A stretch of 64,000 bases of DNA from Arthrobacter sp. StoSoilA2 (GTDB taxonomy: Bacteria; Actinomycetota; Actinomycetes; Actinomycetales; Micrococcaceae). Below are positions 43,040-51,543 of the stretch, in pieces. The DNA lies in contig NZ_AP024643.1 in assembly GCF_019977195.1 (NCBI RefSeq), forward strand, positions 3,224,001-3,288,000. Direction: 5' to 3'. The notes under the pieces are model-generated. The model had not been told where the DNA came from. It saw only the letters and a list, made by a program, of their open reading frames with translations, and made no database searches. Numbering within the stretch: position 1 is the first letter of the stretch; the number at the start of each line of letters is the position of its first letter. Position numbers and translations under genes: made by a program.

Positions 43040-45027
43040 GATCCATCGCCCTTTCCCTCGTCACCCGAAGGAGGCGTTCCGACGTCGGATTTGCCGTCTG
43101 TACTGCCAAAACCTGTGCCCAGGACAAGCATCTGGCGTTCGCTTCCGGCTCCGGGCAAGTCGATGTCGGCAGGTTCCAACTGAAGGGGCGACTTGAGGAT
43201 GGTTCCGCCCTGCTTCAGCGGCAAGGTCAACCTGAAGTTTGAGCCCGCCCCTTTGCGGCCCCACGCCTGAAGCCAGCCATTGTGGAGCTTGGTGTCTTCG
43301 GCTGCGATGGACAATCCCAGGCCGCTGCCACCAGTAGTTCGGGCGCGTGCCGGGTCAGCCCGCCAGAAACGGTCGAAAACCCTGGCAGCTTCCGCTGGGC
43401 TCATTCCAATACCGTGGTCCCGCACGGCCACGGCCACGGCGTCATGGTTTGCTGCCACAGAAATGTGGATCGGTTTTCCTTCGCCATGCTCAAGGGCGTT
43501 GAGCAGCAGGTTCCTCAGGATCCGGTCGATCCTGCGCGAGTCCATTTCGACAATGATGCTCTTCTGACGGGCGTTGAGGCGAACCTCGGACCCGTACTCG
43601 GAGGCTACGGGTGCTGCGCCCTCCATGACGTGCGAGATCACTTGGAAGATATCCTGGGGTTCGGCGTCCAGGATGGCTGCACCGGCATCGAAGCGCGAAA
43701 TCTCCAGCAGGTCCGACAACAAGGACTGGAAGCGCTCCACTTGGTGATAGAGGAGCTCGGCCGAGCGTTTGTTCATAGGGTCGAAGTCTTCACGGGCGTC
43801 GTAAAGGACCTCCGCGGCCATGCGAACGGTGGTCAAGGGCGTGCGAAGTTCGTGCGAGACATCCGAGACGAATCTTTGCTGCATTTGCGACAACGTGGCG
43901 AGCTGGGTGATCTGCTCCTGCAGGCTGGCCGCCATATGGTTGAACGAAGCACCAAGCCTGGCGACCTCATCCTCACCCTTGACCACCATGCGCTCTTGGA
44001 GTTGGCCCGCCGCCAGCTTTTCCGACACCACGGCAGCATGGCTCACAGGGCTGACGACATTGCGTGTGACGTACCACGCGATGGCACCAATCATCAGCAC
44101 GAGCGCCGCACCACCGGCCCACAGCACGTTCTGGATTTCGTCCAGGGTCTTCTGGGCGGTGTTCAGGTCATAGATCAAATACAACTCATAGGCAGTGCCG
44201 TTAAAGGTCACTTTGTTTCCGACAGCAATACCGGGGCGGTCCTCGTTTCCCACCGGGAACTGCATGGAGGCCCAGAACTGTTGCTTCCCGCCTTCCTGGA
44301 CAGCCTTCCGCAATTCCGGCGGGATGACACGGACGGTGAGTTGGTCAGAGGCGCGCGACTCTACCCAGCGGTTACGGGGTTTGGTCTGTTCCGGCACGGC
44401 TTCAAAAACGTAGCGCCGCTGGATCACCGAGCCCCGGCCCTCCACGGCGGTTAGCGTGTCATAGACCAGCGTGATGACGCTTGATTGATCAGTAACCTGT
44501 GCGCCGTCAAAGGTGTCCTGAACCTGTTTTACGTTGTATCGGGACTCCGACTCCGCCTGGGCGAGTCTTTCCTGGAACAGGTTATTGGCTATCTGGTTGG
44601 AAAGGTACGCTCCGACGATCGCAAAAGACGTTACGGCAAGCAGCAGCGTCGTCAGCACGGTCCTGAACTCCAGTGACCGCCGCCACCGCCTCAGCAAAGA
44701 ACGCCAGAGGAAGCGAAGACCCGGCCGTATCTGCCGGACACCGATCGAGACGAGGCGGGAAACCCTGAGAACCAGAATCAGGCCACGCCGTGTCCATATC
44801 CGGGCGCGCCACATCAGCCAGGGAAGGTTCCTTCTTACTGGATCACTGGGAGCGGAGGCTGAATCCCCGGACGCCGAAGTTTGCGGGGTCTCTTCCTGGC
44901 CTGGGGCCTGCTCCTGGGCGGTCTGGTCCCGGGCGGGCTGCTCCGGAGCGTTCGGGCTCTGGTCCTTGTCCGTGCTGCCGGTCTTGCCGGCGGGAGACTC
45001 AGGAACCTGCTTTATACCCGACACCAC
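43036..45027 (-). CDS. mtrB: MtrB sensor histidine kinase
   Basis: 663 residues. There is a ~75-residue Pro/Gln/Ala-rich N-terminal extension. One helix lies at ~130-150 (LLLAVTSFAIVGAYL), then an extracytoplasmic domain of ~145 residues, a second helix (ALVLMIGAIAWYV), and HAMP. HisKA contains FVSDVSHELRTPLTTVRMA (phospho-His in SHELRTP), and HATPase contains LLNALEHGEG, DHGIGMS and GGSGLGLSIA. It phosphorylates MtrA to control cell-wall and division genes. The GTG at 45027 overlaps mtrA by 29 bases; no clear Shine-Dalgarno is seen, so the exact start is not certain. Confidence 0.95.
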   Translation of the reverse strand: MVSGIKQVPESPAGKTGSTDKDQSPNAPEQPARDQTAQEQAPGQEETPQTSASGDSASAPSDPVRRNLPWLMWRARIWTRRGLILVLRVSRLVSIGVRQIRPGLRFLWRSLLRRWRRSLEFRTVLTTLLLAVTSFAIVGAYLSNQIANNLFQERLAQAESESRYNVKQVQDTFDGAQVTDQSSVITLVYDTLTAVEGRGSVIQRRYVFEAVPEQTKPRNRWVESRASDQLTVRVIPPELRKAVQEGGKQQFWASMQFPVGNEDRPGIAVGNKVTFNGTAYELYLIYDLNTAQKTLDEIQNVLWAGGAALVLMIGAIAWYVTRNVVSPVSHAAVVSEKLAAGQLQERMVVKGEDEVARLGASFNHMAASLQEQITQLATLSQMQQRFVSDVSHELRTPLTTVRMAAEVLYDAREDFDPMNKRSAELLYHQVERFQSLLSDLLEISRFDAGAAILDAEPQDIFQVISHVMEGAAPVASEYGSEVRLNARQKSIIVEMDSRRIDRILRNLLLNALEHGEGKPIHISVAANHDAVAVAVRDHGIGMSPAEAARVFDRFWRADPARARTTGGSGLGLSIAAEDTKLHNGWLQAWGRKGAGSNFRLTLPLKQGGTILKSPLQLEPADIDLPGAGSERQMLVLGTGFGSTDGKSDVGTPPSGDEGKGDGS

Positions 45028-45673
45028 GCACCGTCAATACAACTTCGGGCGCTTCCGGATCCCGTTCAATCTTGGAGCGCAAACGCTGAACATGGACATT
45101 GACCAACCGGGTGTCCGCGGCATGGCGGTATCCCCATACCTGTTCAAGCAAAAGTTCGCGCGTAAAGACCTGCCACGGCTTCCGGGCCAATGCCACCAGG
45201 AGGTCGAACTCCAAGGGCGTAAGCGAGATGCGCTCTCCACCTCGGGTGACGAGGTGCCCGGCGACGTCGATGGTTACATCAGCAATCCGCAGCGTTTCCG
45301 GAGCCTTTTGTTCGCCCGGCCGAAGGCGCGCACGGACACGAGCCACGAGTTCAGCGGGTTTGAAAGGCTTGGGCACGTAGTCGTCAGCGCCGGATTCAAG
45401 ACCTCGAACAACATCCGAGGTGTCCGATTTCGCCGTGAGCATGACAATGGGGACGTCCGATTCTCCACGAATCTGCCGGCAAACTTCGATTCCATCCGAA
45501 CCCGGCAGCATGAGGTCCAGGAGCACCAAATCGGGTTTGGAGGAACGGAACACCTCAAGAGCCTGGCCGCCGTCTGCGCAGAATACGGGCTCGAAGCCAT
45601 CATTGCGCAGGACAATACCAATCATCTCTGCGAGCGCTTCGTCGTCGTCAACTACCAGAATGCGTGCCTTCAT
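44999..45673 (-). CDS. mtrA: MtrA response regulator
   Basis: 224 residues from ATG at 45673; the frame is open for 160 codons upstream, but that part is non-conserved and overlaps the divergent gene. The receiver domain has the acidic pocket VVDDDE (7-12), phospho-acceptor D53 (LLDLMLPG) and K in TAKSDTSD. The OmpR-type winged helix has PLEFDLLVALARKPWQVFTRELLLEQVWGYRH and a recognition helix TRLVNVHVQRLRSKIE. Essential in mycobacteria, where it controls rpf, ripA and dnaA-linked genes. AAGGGA lies 10 bases upstream of the ATG. The 233-bp divergent spacer to the next gene must hold both promoters. Confidence 0.96.
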   Translation of the reverse strand: MKARILVVDDDEALAEMIGIVLRNDGFEPVFCADGGQALEVFRSSKPDLVLLDLMLPGSDGIEVCRQIRGESDVPIVMLTAKSDTSDVVRGLESGADDYVPKPFKPAELVARVRARLRPGEQKAPETLRIADVTIDVAGHLVTRGGERISLTPLEFDLLVALARKPWQVFTRELLLEQVWGYRHAADTRLVNVHVQRLRSKIERDPEAPEVVLTVRGVGYKAGS

Positions 45674-45906
45674 AGTTATATATTCCCTTATCGCCAAGCC
45701 TTTGTCCTGTTGGGCGGGCGCACGGCATGGCGTCCCCCAAGGCACTTCCACCGTACTGCACGGCCGCGCCTGGCTCGATGTAGATCCGGTGTCCGTGCAG
45801 TATGGGCTCAGGCTATGAGGGAGGACACCGGGACTATAGGCTTGGGGCCAAGGTCCATGTGGGGGACGTCGGATGTCGGCGGGCCGGATCTCTTGGGGAG
45901 GAAATC

Positions 45907-47208
45907 GTGTCACAGCCAGAGCACGGCCAGCAGCCATATCCGGGCGGTCAGCCTGCGTGGGGCGGTCAGCCTGCGTGGGGCGGTCAGCCTGCGTGGGGCA
46001 ACCAGCCCCAGTGGGGAGGTCCGCCCGCGTGGTCAGCCCCACAGGGCGGTAGCAACAACTGGCCGGGCTACCCTCCGGGAGGCCCGGCGGGTGGATGGCC
46101 TGCGGCTGCGGCCGGCGGTCCACCCTATGGCCAACCAATGTACGTTGCCCCACCCAAGCCAGGTGTCATTCCCTTGAGGCCCCTGCAGTTCGGCGAGATA
46201 CTCGATGGCTCCTTCCAGACCATACGCCGGAATGCAGCCTCGATGTTCGGTTCAGCCCTGATCGTCCAGGCCACGGCCGCTGCCCTCCTGGGTGTTGTCA
46301 CCGTGGCCATGTACGAGCTTATGGATTCCTTGGAAACAACGGATTTCAGCGGGGATGCGGCGGGATTCTTTGGCCCGTTCCTTGCCGTCATGGCGGGTTC
46401 GGTGGGAGTCTCTGTGTTGATCGGCTTTCTGGGCGCCGTCCTCCAGGGCGTCATGGTCATTCCGGTTTCCCGTTCTGTCCTCAACCGACGGACAGGCTTC
46501 GGGCAGATGTGGAAGCTGGCTGTCGGTCGGATCCTTCCTCTGCTGGGGGTAGCAGCCGTGCTCACTTTCGGTGGACTGCTGGCCGCAGCAGCCGTCGTCG
46601 GGATTGCCGTGCTGTTGTTCACGGCCTTGGGTCCGGCAGCCTTGTTGATTGTCATCCCCTTGGGCTTCGGGGGAATCATCGTCTTTGTCTGGATTGGGCT
46701 GAAGCTCATGTTTGCTCCGGCCGCCATCGTCGTGGAGCGGATCGGCGTCTATGACGGACTCCTGCGATCCTGGCAGTTAACCAAGAGCAATTGGTGGCGC
46801 ATCTTCGGCATAACGCTGCTGGTGAGCGTGATGGTGGGAATCATCGCCCAGATAGTGCAGATTCCAGCTTCTCTCGCCGCCACCGCGATTGGATCGGTCA
46901 TCGCTCCCCATCCGGACGCCGGGACGGTGGCCTCCACCCTGATCCTGACGACCGTGATCTCGATGGTCATTGGGGCTTTGGTGGGGTCTGTGAGATTCGC
47001 TTTCCAAACATCCGTGTCCGCACTCATCTACATGGATCTTCGAATGCGTCGGGATGGGCTGGACGTGGAGTTGATGCGGCTGATGGAAAGCGGTGCGGAT
47101 CCGGAGGGAATCCCGGGTGGTCCTCCCCTGCAGGTCCACGGCAACACATGGCCTCCTGGCGGCGGACAATGGCCAGGCTCTCCTCCCGGGCACCGGCCGC
47201 AGGCATGA
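45907..47208 (+). CDS. Polytopic membrane protein with Gly/Pro/Trp-rich N-terminus
   Basis: 433 residues from GTG at 45907 with GGAGG five bases upstream; the frame is open 35 codons further but without conservation. The N-terminal ~80 residues are Q/P/W/G-rich with three perfect QPAWGG repeats. The remaining part begins VIPLRPLQFGEILDGSFQTIRRN, the start of the actinobacterial 'glycerophosphoryl diester phosphodiesterase membrane domain' type proteins. It holds about six long helices with repeated LLRSWQLTKSNWWRIFGITLL / QTIRRNAASMFGSALI half-motifs. No enzymatic motif is present. It starts an operon in which each following gene overlaps the previous by four bases, with DUF4129, DUF4350, MoxR and DUF58 proteins, so it is probably the membrane scaffold of that system. 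Confidence 0.82.
   Translation: MSQPEHGQQPYPGGQPAWGGQPAWGGQPAWGNQPQWGGPPAWSAPQGGSNNWPGYPPGGPAGGWPAAAAGGPPYGQPMYVAPPKPGVIPLRPLQFGEILDGSFQTIRRNAASMFGSALIVQATAAALLGVVTVAMYELMDSLETTDFSGDAAGFFGPFLAVMAGSVGVSVLIGFLGAVLQGVMVIPVSRSVLNRRTGFGQMWKLAVGRILPLLGVAAVLTFGGLLAAAAVVGIAVLLFTALGPAALLIVIPLGFGGIIVFVWIGLKLMFAPAAIVVERIGVYDGLLRSWQLTKSNWWRIFGITLLVSVMVGIIAQIVQIPASLAATAIGSVIAPHPDAGTVASTLILTTVISMVIGALVGSVRFAFQTSVSALIYMDLRMRRDGLDVELMRLMESGADPEGIPGGPPLQVHGNTWPPGGGQWPGSPPGHRPQA
45943..45996 (+). repeat. Perfect 3 x 18-bp tandem repeat in coding sequence
   Basis: GGCGGTCAGCCTGCGTGG occurs three times without mismatch (45943-45960, 45961-45978, 45979-45996), encoding the Q-P-A-W-G-G units. Identity at synonymous sites implies recent expansion. 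Confidence 0.95.
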
Positions 47209-47897
47209 GGGAGACGCTAATCCATGTGATTCCCGCTTTGGCCGGCACTGAACCGCCGGTGACCCCGGACCGTGACGAAGCACGCCGTTGGGCCGAGGAG
47301 GAACTATCCAAGGCGCAGTACGCCCAGGCCCGGCCCAGTTGGCTGGACCAGCTTTGGCGCGATTTCCTGGACTGGCTCAGCTCCCTGGAAGGGGACGGAA
47401 CTTCGCCGGAAAGCAACCTGGCTGTCCCCCTCATCATCGCCTTGGCTGTCGTGCTCATCGTGGTGGCTGTCTTCGTTGTCCGTCCGAGGCTGAACGCCAC
47501 GCGAAAAGCCTCCGTTACGGGCATTTACGGCAAGGACACGCCTGTGGATGCTGCGACATACCGGAAGCGTGCCCTTGCCGCGGCCGACGACGGCGACTGG
47601 CCTTCCGCCGTCGTCGATCAGTTCCGGGCGCTGGTGCGTTCCGCGGAGGAGCGGGATGTCATTGAAGCGCGCGCCGGTCGGACGGCCGATGAGGCTGCAG
47701 GCCACTTGGGCCAGGCCTTCACCCCTGCTCAACTCCGGCTGGTCGACGCCGCCCGCCTGTTTGATGCGGTCCGCTATGGGGAACAGGCCGCAACACGCCC
47801 GGACTACGACGAATTGCGCAAGCTGGATACGGACCTCCTCGCCCTAACCCCTGACTTCACTGGCCAAGGCCAGCAGGGATTCGCGGTGCCGCGATGA
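47205..47897 (+). CDS. DUF4129-domain membrane protein
   Basis: 230 residues from ATG at 47205, overlapping the previous stop (ATGA). An amphipathic N-terminal region (DRDEARRWAEEELSKAQYAQ .. LDQLWRDFLDWLSSL) precedes one helix (PLIIALAVVLIVVAVFVV, ~75-92). A cytosolic DUF4129 domain follows (YRKRALAAADDGDWPSAVVDQFRALVRSAEERDVIEARAGRTADEAAGHLG). DUF4129 is usually the C-terminal part of transglutaminase-like proteins; here the transglutaminase is absent and DUF4129 stands alone. It accompanies MoxR/DUF58 genes in many actinobacteria. Role unknown, perhaps membrane stress or assembly. Confidence 0.88.
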   Translation: MRETLIHVIPALAGTEPPVTPDRDEARRWAEEELSKAQYAQARPSWLDQLWRDFLDWLSSLEGDGTSPESNLAVPLIIALAVVLIVVAVFVVRPRLNATRKASVTGIYGKDTPVDAATYRKRALAAADDGDWPSAVVDQFRALVRSAEERDVIEARAGRTADEAAGHLGQAFTPAQLRLVDAARLFDAVRYGEQAATRPDYDELRKLDTDLLALTPDFTGQGQQGFAVPR

Positions 47898-49084
47898 CCC
47901 TCCAGGAGGTGCCGGAAGCTTTGCAGGGAGGAACTCTGCCTCGACGGCGGACCAGCGCATTGTGGAGTTGGTTCCGAAAGCACCTGGTGTGGATTGCGCT
48001 GGGGGCAGTGTTTGCAGCATTCGTGACGTTCCTGGTGGTGGAGCGGTTCTCGGCACCCAAAGACTCCGGGTCGCTATCTACCCGCAATCCCGCTCCCGAC
48101 GGGGCCATGGCCTTGGCCGAAATACTGGGGCGCCACGGTGTGGGCATAACTCCAACCGATAACCTCGAAGACACCCTGGCAGCTCTTTCCGACGGCGACG
48201 CCACCTTGCTGCTGTATGACCCCCGCGGTTTCCTGGATATATCGCAGTTGCAGGATGTGAGTGCTGTGGCCGGGCGGGTAGTGGTGGTCGCACCGCGCCT
48301 GCGCACGTTGAACGGCCTCGATCCGGAGTTCCGCCCCGGCGGTGTGGTCCCCGAAGCGACAAAAATCCTTGAACCGGGCTGCAGCCAGGAAGATGCAGAG
48401 CAGGCAGGACCCGTTGCCGCCCAAGGACCGGTGTACCTGGGGCCAGTTGTTTGCTACGCCACCCGCAGCGATGGACCTGGACTTTATGTGGCCTCGGCCG
48501 ATGGGCACATCATTGTGCTGGGGAGCACCGAGTTGCTGGAAAACCAACACCTCGCGGCCGTTGGCAACGCCGCATTGGCGATGCGGACCCTGGGAAGCGG
48601 CCCCGACTTGGTCTGGTACACACCAGGCATCGCCGATGTAGCGTCCGATAGATCCACCCCGACGCTCAACGAGCTCGCACCGCCTTGGCTGGCTTTTGCG
48701 GGCCCATGGCTGGCTGTCATAGCTATCCTTGCCATCCTCTGGCGCGGACGACGCTTGGGACCGTTGGTCTTTGAACCACTTCCCGTGGTGGTTAAGGCCG
48801 CAGAAACGGCCGAAGGACGCGCACGTCTATATCAGGATTCACGCGCCGTGGAACGCGCCGCCGACAATCTCCGGGCAGGAACCCTCGCCCGGTTGGCCAG
48901 GCATTTCAACCTGGGGACGGACGCCACCGGGGAGGCCATTATCGACGCCGTGGCCCGGCGCCTTGGACGGCAAGTACCGGCAATCCGGTGGGCGTTAATT
49001 GATTCCAAACCCCAGACAGAAGGACAACTGGTGCAGTGGGCACAACAGATCGAACGAATCGAGCAGGAGGCAACGGCCCGATGA
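47894..49084 (+). CDS. DUF4350-domain membrane protein
   Basis: 396 residues from ATG at 47894 with four-base overlaps at both ends. One helix lies at ~33-53, followed by an extracytoplasmic Rossmann-like DUF4350 domain (~60-250: NPAPDGAMALAEILGRHGVGITPT .. TLLLYDPRGFLD .. HIIVLGSTELLENQHLAAVGNAALA). A second helix lies at ~262-282 (PPWLAFAGPWLAVIAILAILW), then a cytosolic tail with RLYQDSRAVERAADNLRAGTLARLARHF. The family resembles a class-I glutamine-amidotransferase-like fold without known activity and is typically encoded beside MoxR and DUF58. There is no catalytic Cys-His pair that I can see, so a binding role is more likely than catalysis. Confidence 0.88.
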   Translation: MTLQEVPEALQGGTLPRRRTSALWSWFRKHLVWIALGAVFAAFVTFLVVERFSAPKDSGSLSTRNPAPDGAMALAEILGRHGVGITPTDNLEDTLAALSDGDATLLLYDPRGFLDISQLQDVSAVAGRVVVVAPRLRTLNGLDPEFRPGGVVPEATKILEPGCSQEDAEQAGPVAAQGPVYLGPVVCYATRSDGPGLYVASADGHIIVLGSTELLENQHLAAVGNAALAMRTLGSGPDLVWYTPGIADVASDRSTPTLNELAPPWLAFAGPWLAVIAILAILWRGRRLGPLVFEPLPVVVKAAETAEGRARLYQDSRAVERAADNLRAGTLARLARHFNLGTDATGEAIIDAVARRLGRQVPAIRWALIDSKPQTEGQLVQWAQQIERIEQEATAR

Positions 49085-50196
49085 GCAACCAGCCGAACAA
49101 CTATACGGACAGCAACAACCAATACTCCGGTGGCGCGGCCCACCAGGTAAACCATGCACACGCGGGCGAACCCCAGGTGAATGCACCTGGGGTGAATGGA
49201 CCGCAGGTGAATGGACCACAGCAGGGCCTACACAGCAGCGGCATGGAGGATCCTGCCCGACAATCCCTGCTGAACGTCCGGAGTGAAGTTGGGAAGGCTG
49301 TGGTCGGCCAGGATCCCACAGTGACAGGCATGCTCATCGCCCTTCTCTGCGGCGGCCATGTCCTGCTGGAAGGTGTGCCCGGCGTCGCCAAGACGCTGTT
49401 GGTCCGGGCGTTGTCCACTGCCCTGAGCCTGGAAACCAAACGCGTACAGTTCACCCCGGACCTCATGCCCGGTGACGTCACGGGCTCCTTGGTGTACGAC
49501 TCGCATTCATCGGAATTCACGTTCCGGGAAGGGCCCGTTTTCACCAACATCCTGCTGGCCGATGAAATAAACCGAACGCCACCCAAAACGCAGGCCTCGC
49601 TCCTGGAAGCCATGGAGGAACGCCAGGTTTCCGTGGATGGCGTATCGCGCCCACTGCCTGCGCCCTTCATCGTGGCTGCCACCCAGAATCCCGTGGAATA
49701 CGAAGGAACCTACCCCCTGCCCGAGGCCCAGCTGGACAGGTTCCTCCTCAAGTTGACCATGCCGTTGCCAGGCCGAGCCGAGGAAATCGAAGTAATCCGC
49801 CGACACGCCGGTGGCTTCGACCCCCGAAACCTCGCCGCGGCCGGCGTGCGGGCGGTGGCTGGCGCCGTCGAGCTTTCCAACGCTCGTGCGGCTGTGGCGC
49901 AAGTGGCCGTCGCACCGGAAATCCTGGCCTACATTGTGGATGTGGTCCGGGCAACCAGGTCAGCGCCGTCCTTCCAGCTGGGCGTCTCTCCTCGAGGCGC
50001 TACTGCCCTCCTGAACACGTCGAAGGCATGGGCCTGGTTGTCCGGGCGGCCCTTCGTGACGCCTGACGACGTCAAAGCACTATCGTTGCCTTGCCTCAGG
50101 CACCGGGTAGGCCTGCGTCCTGAGGCCCAGATGGATGGCATCCACGTTGACGACGTCCTTGGCAGCATCCTGGCGTCCGTTCCGGTGCCTCGTTGA
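49081..50196 (+). CDS. moxR: MoxR-family AAA+ ATPase
   Basis: 371 residues from ATG at 49081 (four-base overlap with the DUF4350 gene). An unusual ~50-residue Asn/Gln/Gly-rich leader contains repeated GVNGPQVNGPQ-like units. The AAA_3 core follows: Walker A GVPGVAKTLLVRAL (~98-111), LMPGDVTGS, Walker B LLADEINRTPPKTQASLLEAMEERQVSVDG, sensor AATQNPVEYEGTYPLPEAQLDRFLLK, and the lid domain with SPRGATALLNTSKAWAWLSGR. MoxR proteins act as chaperones that insert cofactors or activate VWA/DUF58 partners; a DUF58 gene follows 43 bp downstream, the classical pairing. Confidence 0.93.
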   Translation: MSNQPNNYTDSNNQYSGGAAHQVNHAHAGEPQVNAPGVNGPQVNGPQQGLHSSGMEDPARQSLLNVRSEVGKAVVGQDPTVTGMLIALLCGGHVLLEGVPGVAKTLLVRALSTALSLETKRVQFTPDLMPGDVTGSLVYDSHSSEFTFREGPVFTNILLADEINRTPPKTQASLLEAMEERQVSVDGVSRPLPAPFIVAATQNPVEYEGTYPLPEAQLDRFLLKLTMPLPGRAEEIEVIRRHAGGFDPRNLAAAGVRAVAGAVELSNARAAVAQVAVAPEILAYIVDVVRATRSAPSFQLGVSPRGATALLNTSKAWAWLSGRPFVTPDDVKALSLPCLRHRVGLRPEAQMDGIHVDDVLGSILASVPVPR

Positions 50197-50239
50197 TTCT
50201 GCCGGCGATGCAGATGACAGCAATGGCAAGAGTGCCCTG

Positions 50240-51532
50240 ATGGCCATCACGGGTCGTTTTGTGTTGCTGGCAGTTACCGGGCTGGTTCCGTTGCTGCTGT
50301 TTCCGGCGTGGATCACCGTGCTGTTCATCGCTATCGGACTGCTGCTGCTTCTGGCCCTTGACCTTATCCTGGCGGCTTCCCCGGCCAAGCTGGGCTTGGC
50401 ACGTCAGCAACCGGGCAACGTCACCTTGGAGAGTCAGGTGAATTCCGTCATCACGGTGACCAACCTGGGCCGCCGGAAGCTACGGGCGATGGTCCGGGAC
50501 GGTTGGCAACCTTCCGCTGGAGCCCTGAACCCAACACAGCCGCTCGACGTTCCACCCGGCGAACGGCGCCGCCTGACGGTGTCCCTGCTCCCACGGCGCC
50601 GCGGCGATCTTGAAAGCCCGCACGTGACGGTCCGTTCGTACGGGCCCTTGCGGCTGGCCGCACGGCAGCGAACCAGGGCACTTCCCGGCCGGCTTCGAGT
50701 GCTGCCACCCTTCCATTCCAAACGGCATCTGCCATCGAAACTACGCAAGCTGCGCGAGCTTGATGGCAGGGCGGCCGTGCAGATCCGGGGCGCGGGAACG
50801 GAGTTCGATTCGCTGCGTGACTACGTCCGTGGCGATGACGTCCGGTCCATCGACTGGCGTGCAACTGCGCGTCGCACATCTGTGGTGGTCCGTACCTGGC
50901 GTCCGGAACGGGACAGGCGTGTTGTGATCGTTCTGGACACATCGCGGACCGCGGCGGCCAGGATTGACGACGAGCCGAGGCTGGACACTTGGATTGAGGC
51001 GGCGCTGCTGCTCGCGGTTCTGGCGGAACGGGGCGGGGACCGGGTTGACTTCCTCGCCTACGACCGGATGCTCCGCGCGAGGGTCGAGTCTGCTTCGAAA
51101 GGCAATCTCCTGGCGCAACTCGTTCAGGCCATGGCGACATTGGAGGCCGAGCTCATAGAACTGGACTGGCAGCAGATCCCAGGCCAGGTGCGGGCCGTAT
51201 CGGCACACCGCTCGCTTGTGGTGCTTTTGACAGCCCTCGACGGCGGCGCCCCCGAGGAAGGCCTTCTCCCCATGGTGGCCCAGCTGGTCCGCCAGCACGT
51301 GGTGGTGGTCGCGTCTGTCCGGGACCCGTTGCTGGCAGCCATGAAAGCCGGGCGTTCCACCGCAGGCCAGGTTTTCCGCGCCGCCGCCGCCGAACGCGCC
51401 CTGCTGGAACGGGCCGCCGTCACAGAACAATTGCGGCAACTGGGGGCTGAAGTGGTGGACGCCGAACCCTCCGAGGTCCCTCCCCTGCTTGCTGACACCT
51501 ACATCCGGCTTAAAGCGGCCGGACGGCTCTAG
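50240..51532 (+). CDS. DUF58-domain protein (VWA-like MoxR partner)
   Basis: 430 residues from ATG at 50240; the start is the first plausible one giving two N-terminal helices (FVLLAVTGLVPLLLF; VLFIAIGLLLLLALDLIL). A beta-sandwich follows (~70-170), then the DUF58 signature GTEFDSLRDYVRGDDVRSIDWRATAR (~205-230) and a VWA-like part with a MIDAS-like VVIVLDTSRTAAARI, in which the DxSxS motif reads D-T-S-R-T. It pairs with MoxR in many bacteria; partners form membrane-associated complexes whose cargo is generally unknown. The Shine-Dalgarno is poor, suggesting translation depends on coupling to moxR. Confidence 0.92.
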   Translation: MAITGRFVLLAVTGLVPLLLFPAWITVLFIAIGLLLLLALDLILAASPAKLGLARQQPGNVTLESQVNSVITVTNLGRRKLRAMVRDGWQPSAGALNPTQPLDVPPGERRRLTVSLLPRRRGDLESPHVTVRSYGPLRLAARQRTRALPGRLRVLPPFHSKRHLPSKLRKLRELDGRAAVQIRGAGTEFDSLRDYVRGDDVRSIDWRATARRTSVVVRTWRPERDRRVVIVLDTSRTAAARIDDEPRLDTWIEAALLLAVLAERGGDRVDFLAYDRMLRARVESASKGNLLAQLVQAMATLEAELIELDWQQIPGQVRAVSAHRSLVVLLTALDGGAPEEGLLPMVAQLVRQHVVVVASVRDPLLAAMKAGRSTAGQVFRAAAAERALLERAAVTEQLRQLGAEVVDAEPSEVPPLLADTYIRLKAAGRL

Positions 51533-51543
51533 GAAGGACTCCC

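Noticed and set aside
43282..44454. 390-codon plus-strand open frame
   Set aside because: Shadow of the MtrB kinase domains.
45674..46153. N-terminal extension of mtrA of 160 codons
   Set aside because: Not conserved, overlaps the divergent gene; ATG at 45673 begins the receiver domain and has a ribosome-binding site.
44534..46177. 547-codon plus-strand open frame spanning mtrB, mtrA and the next gene
   Set aside because: Antisense to MtrB/MtrA and out of frame with the real gene at 45907; repetitive 'RGAVSLRGAVSL' is the 18-bp repeat read in another frame.
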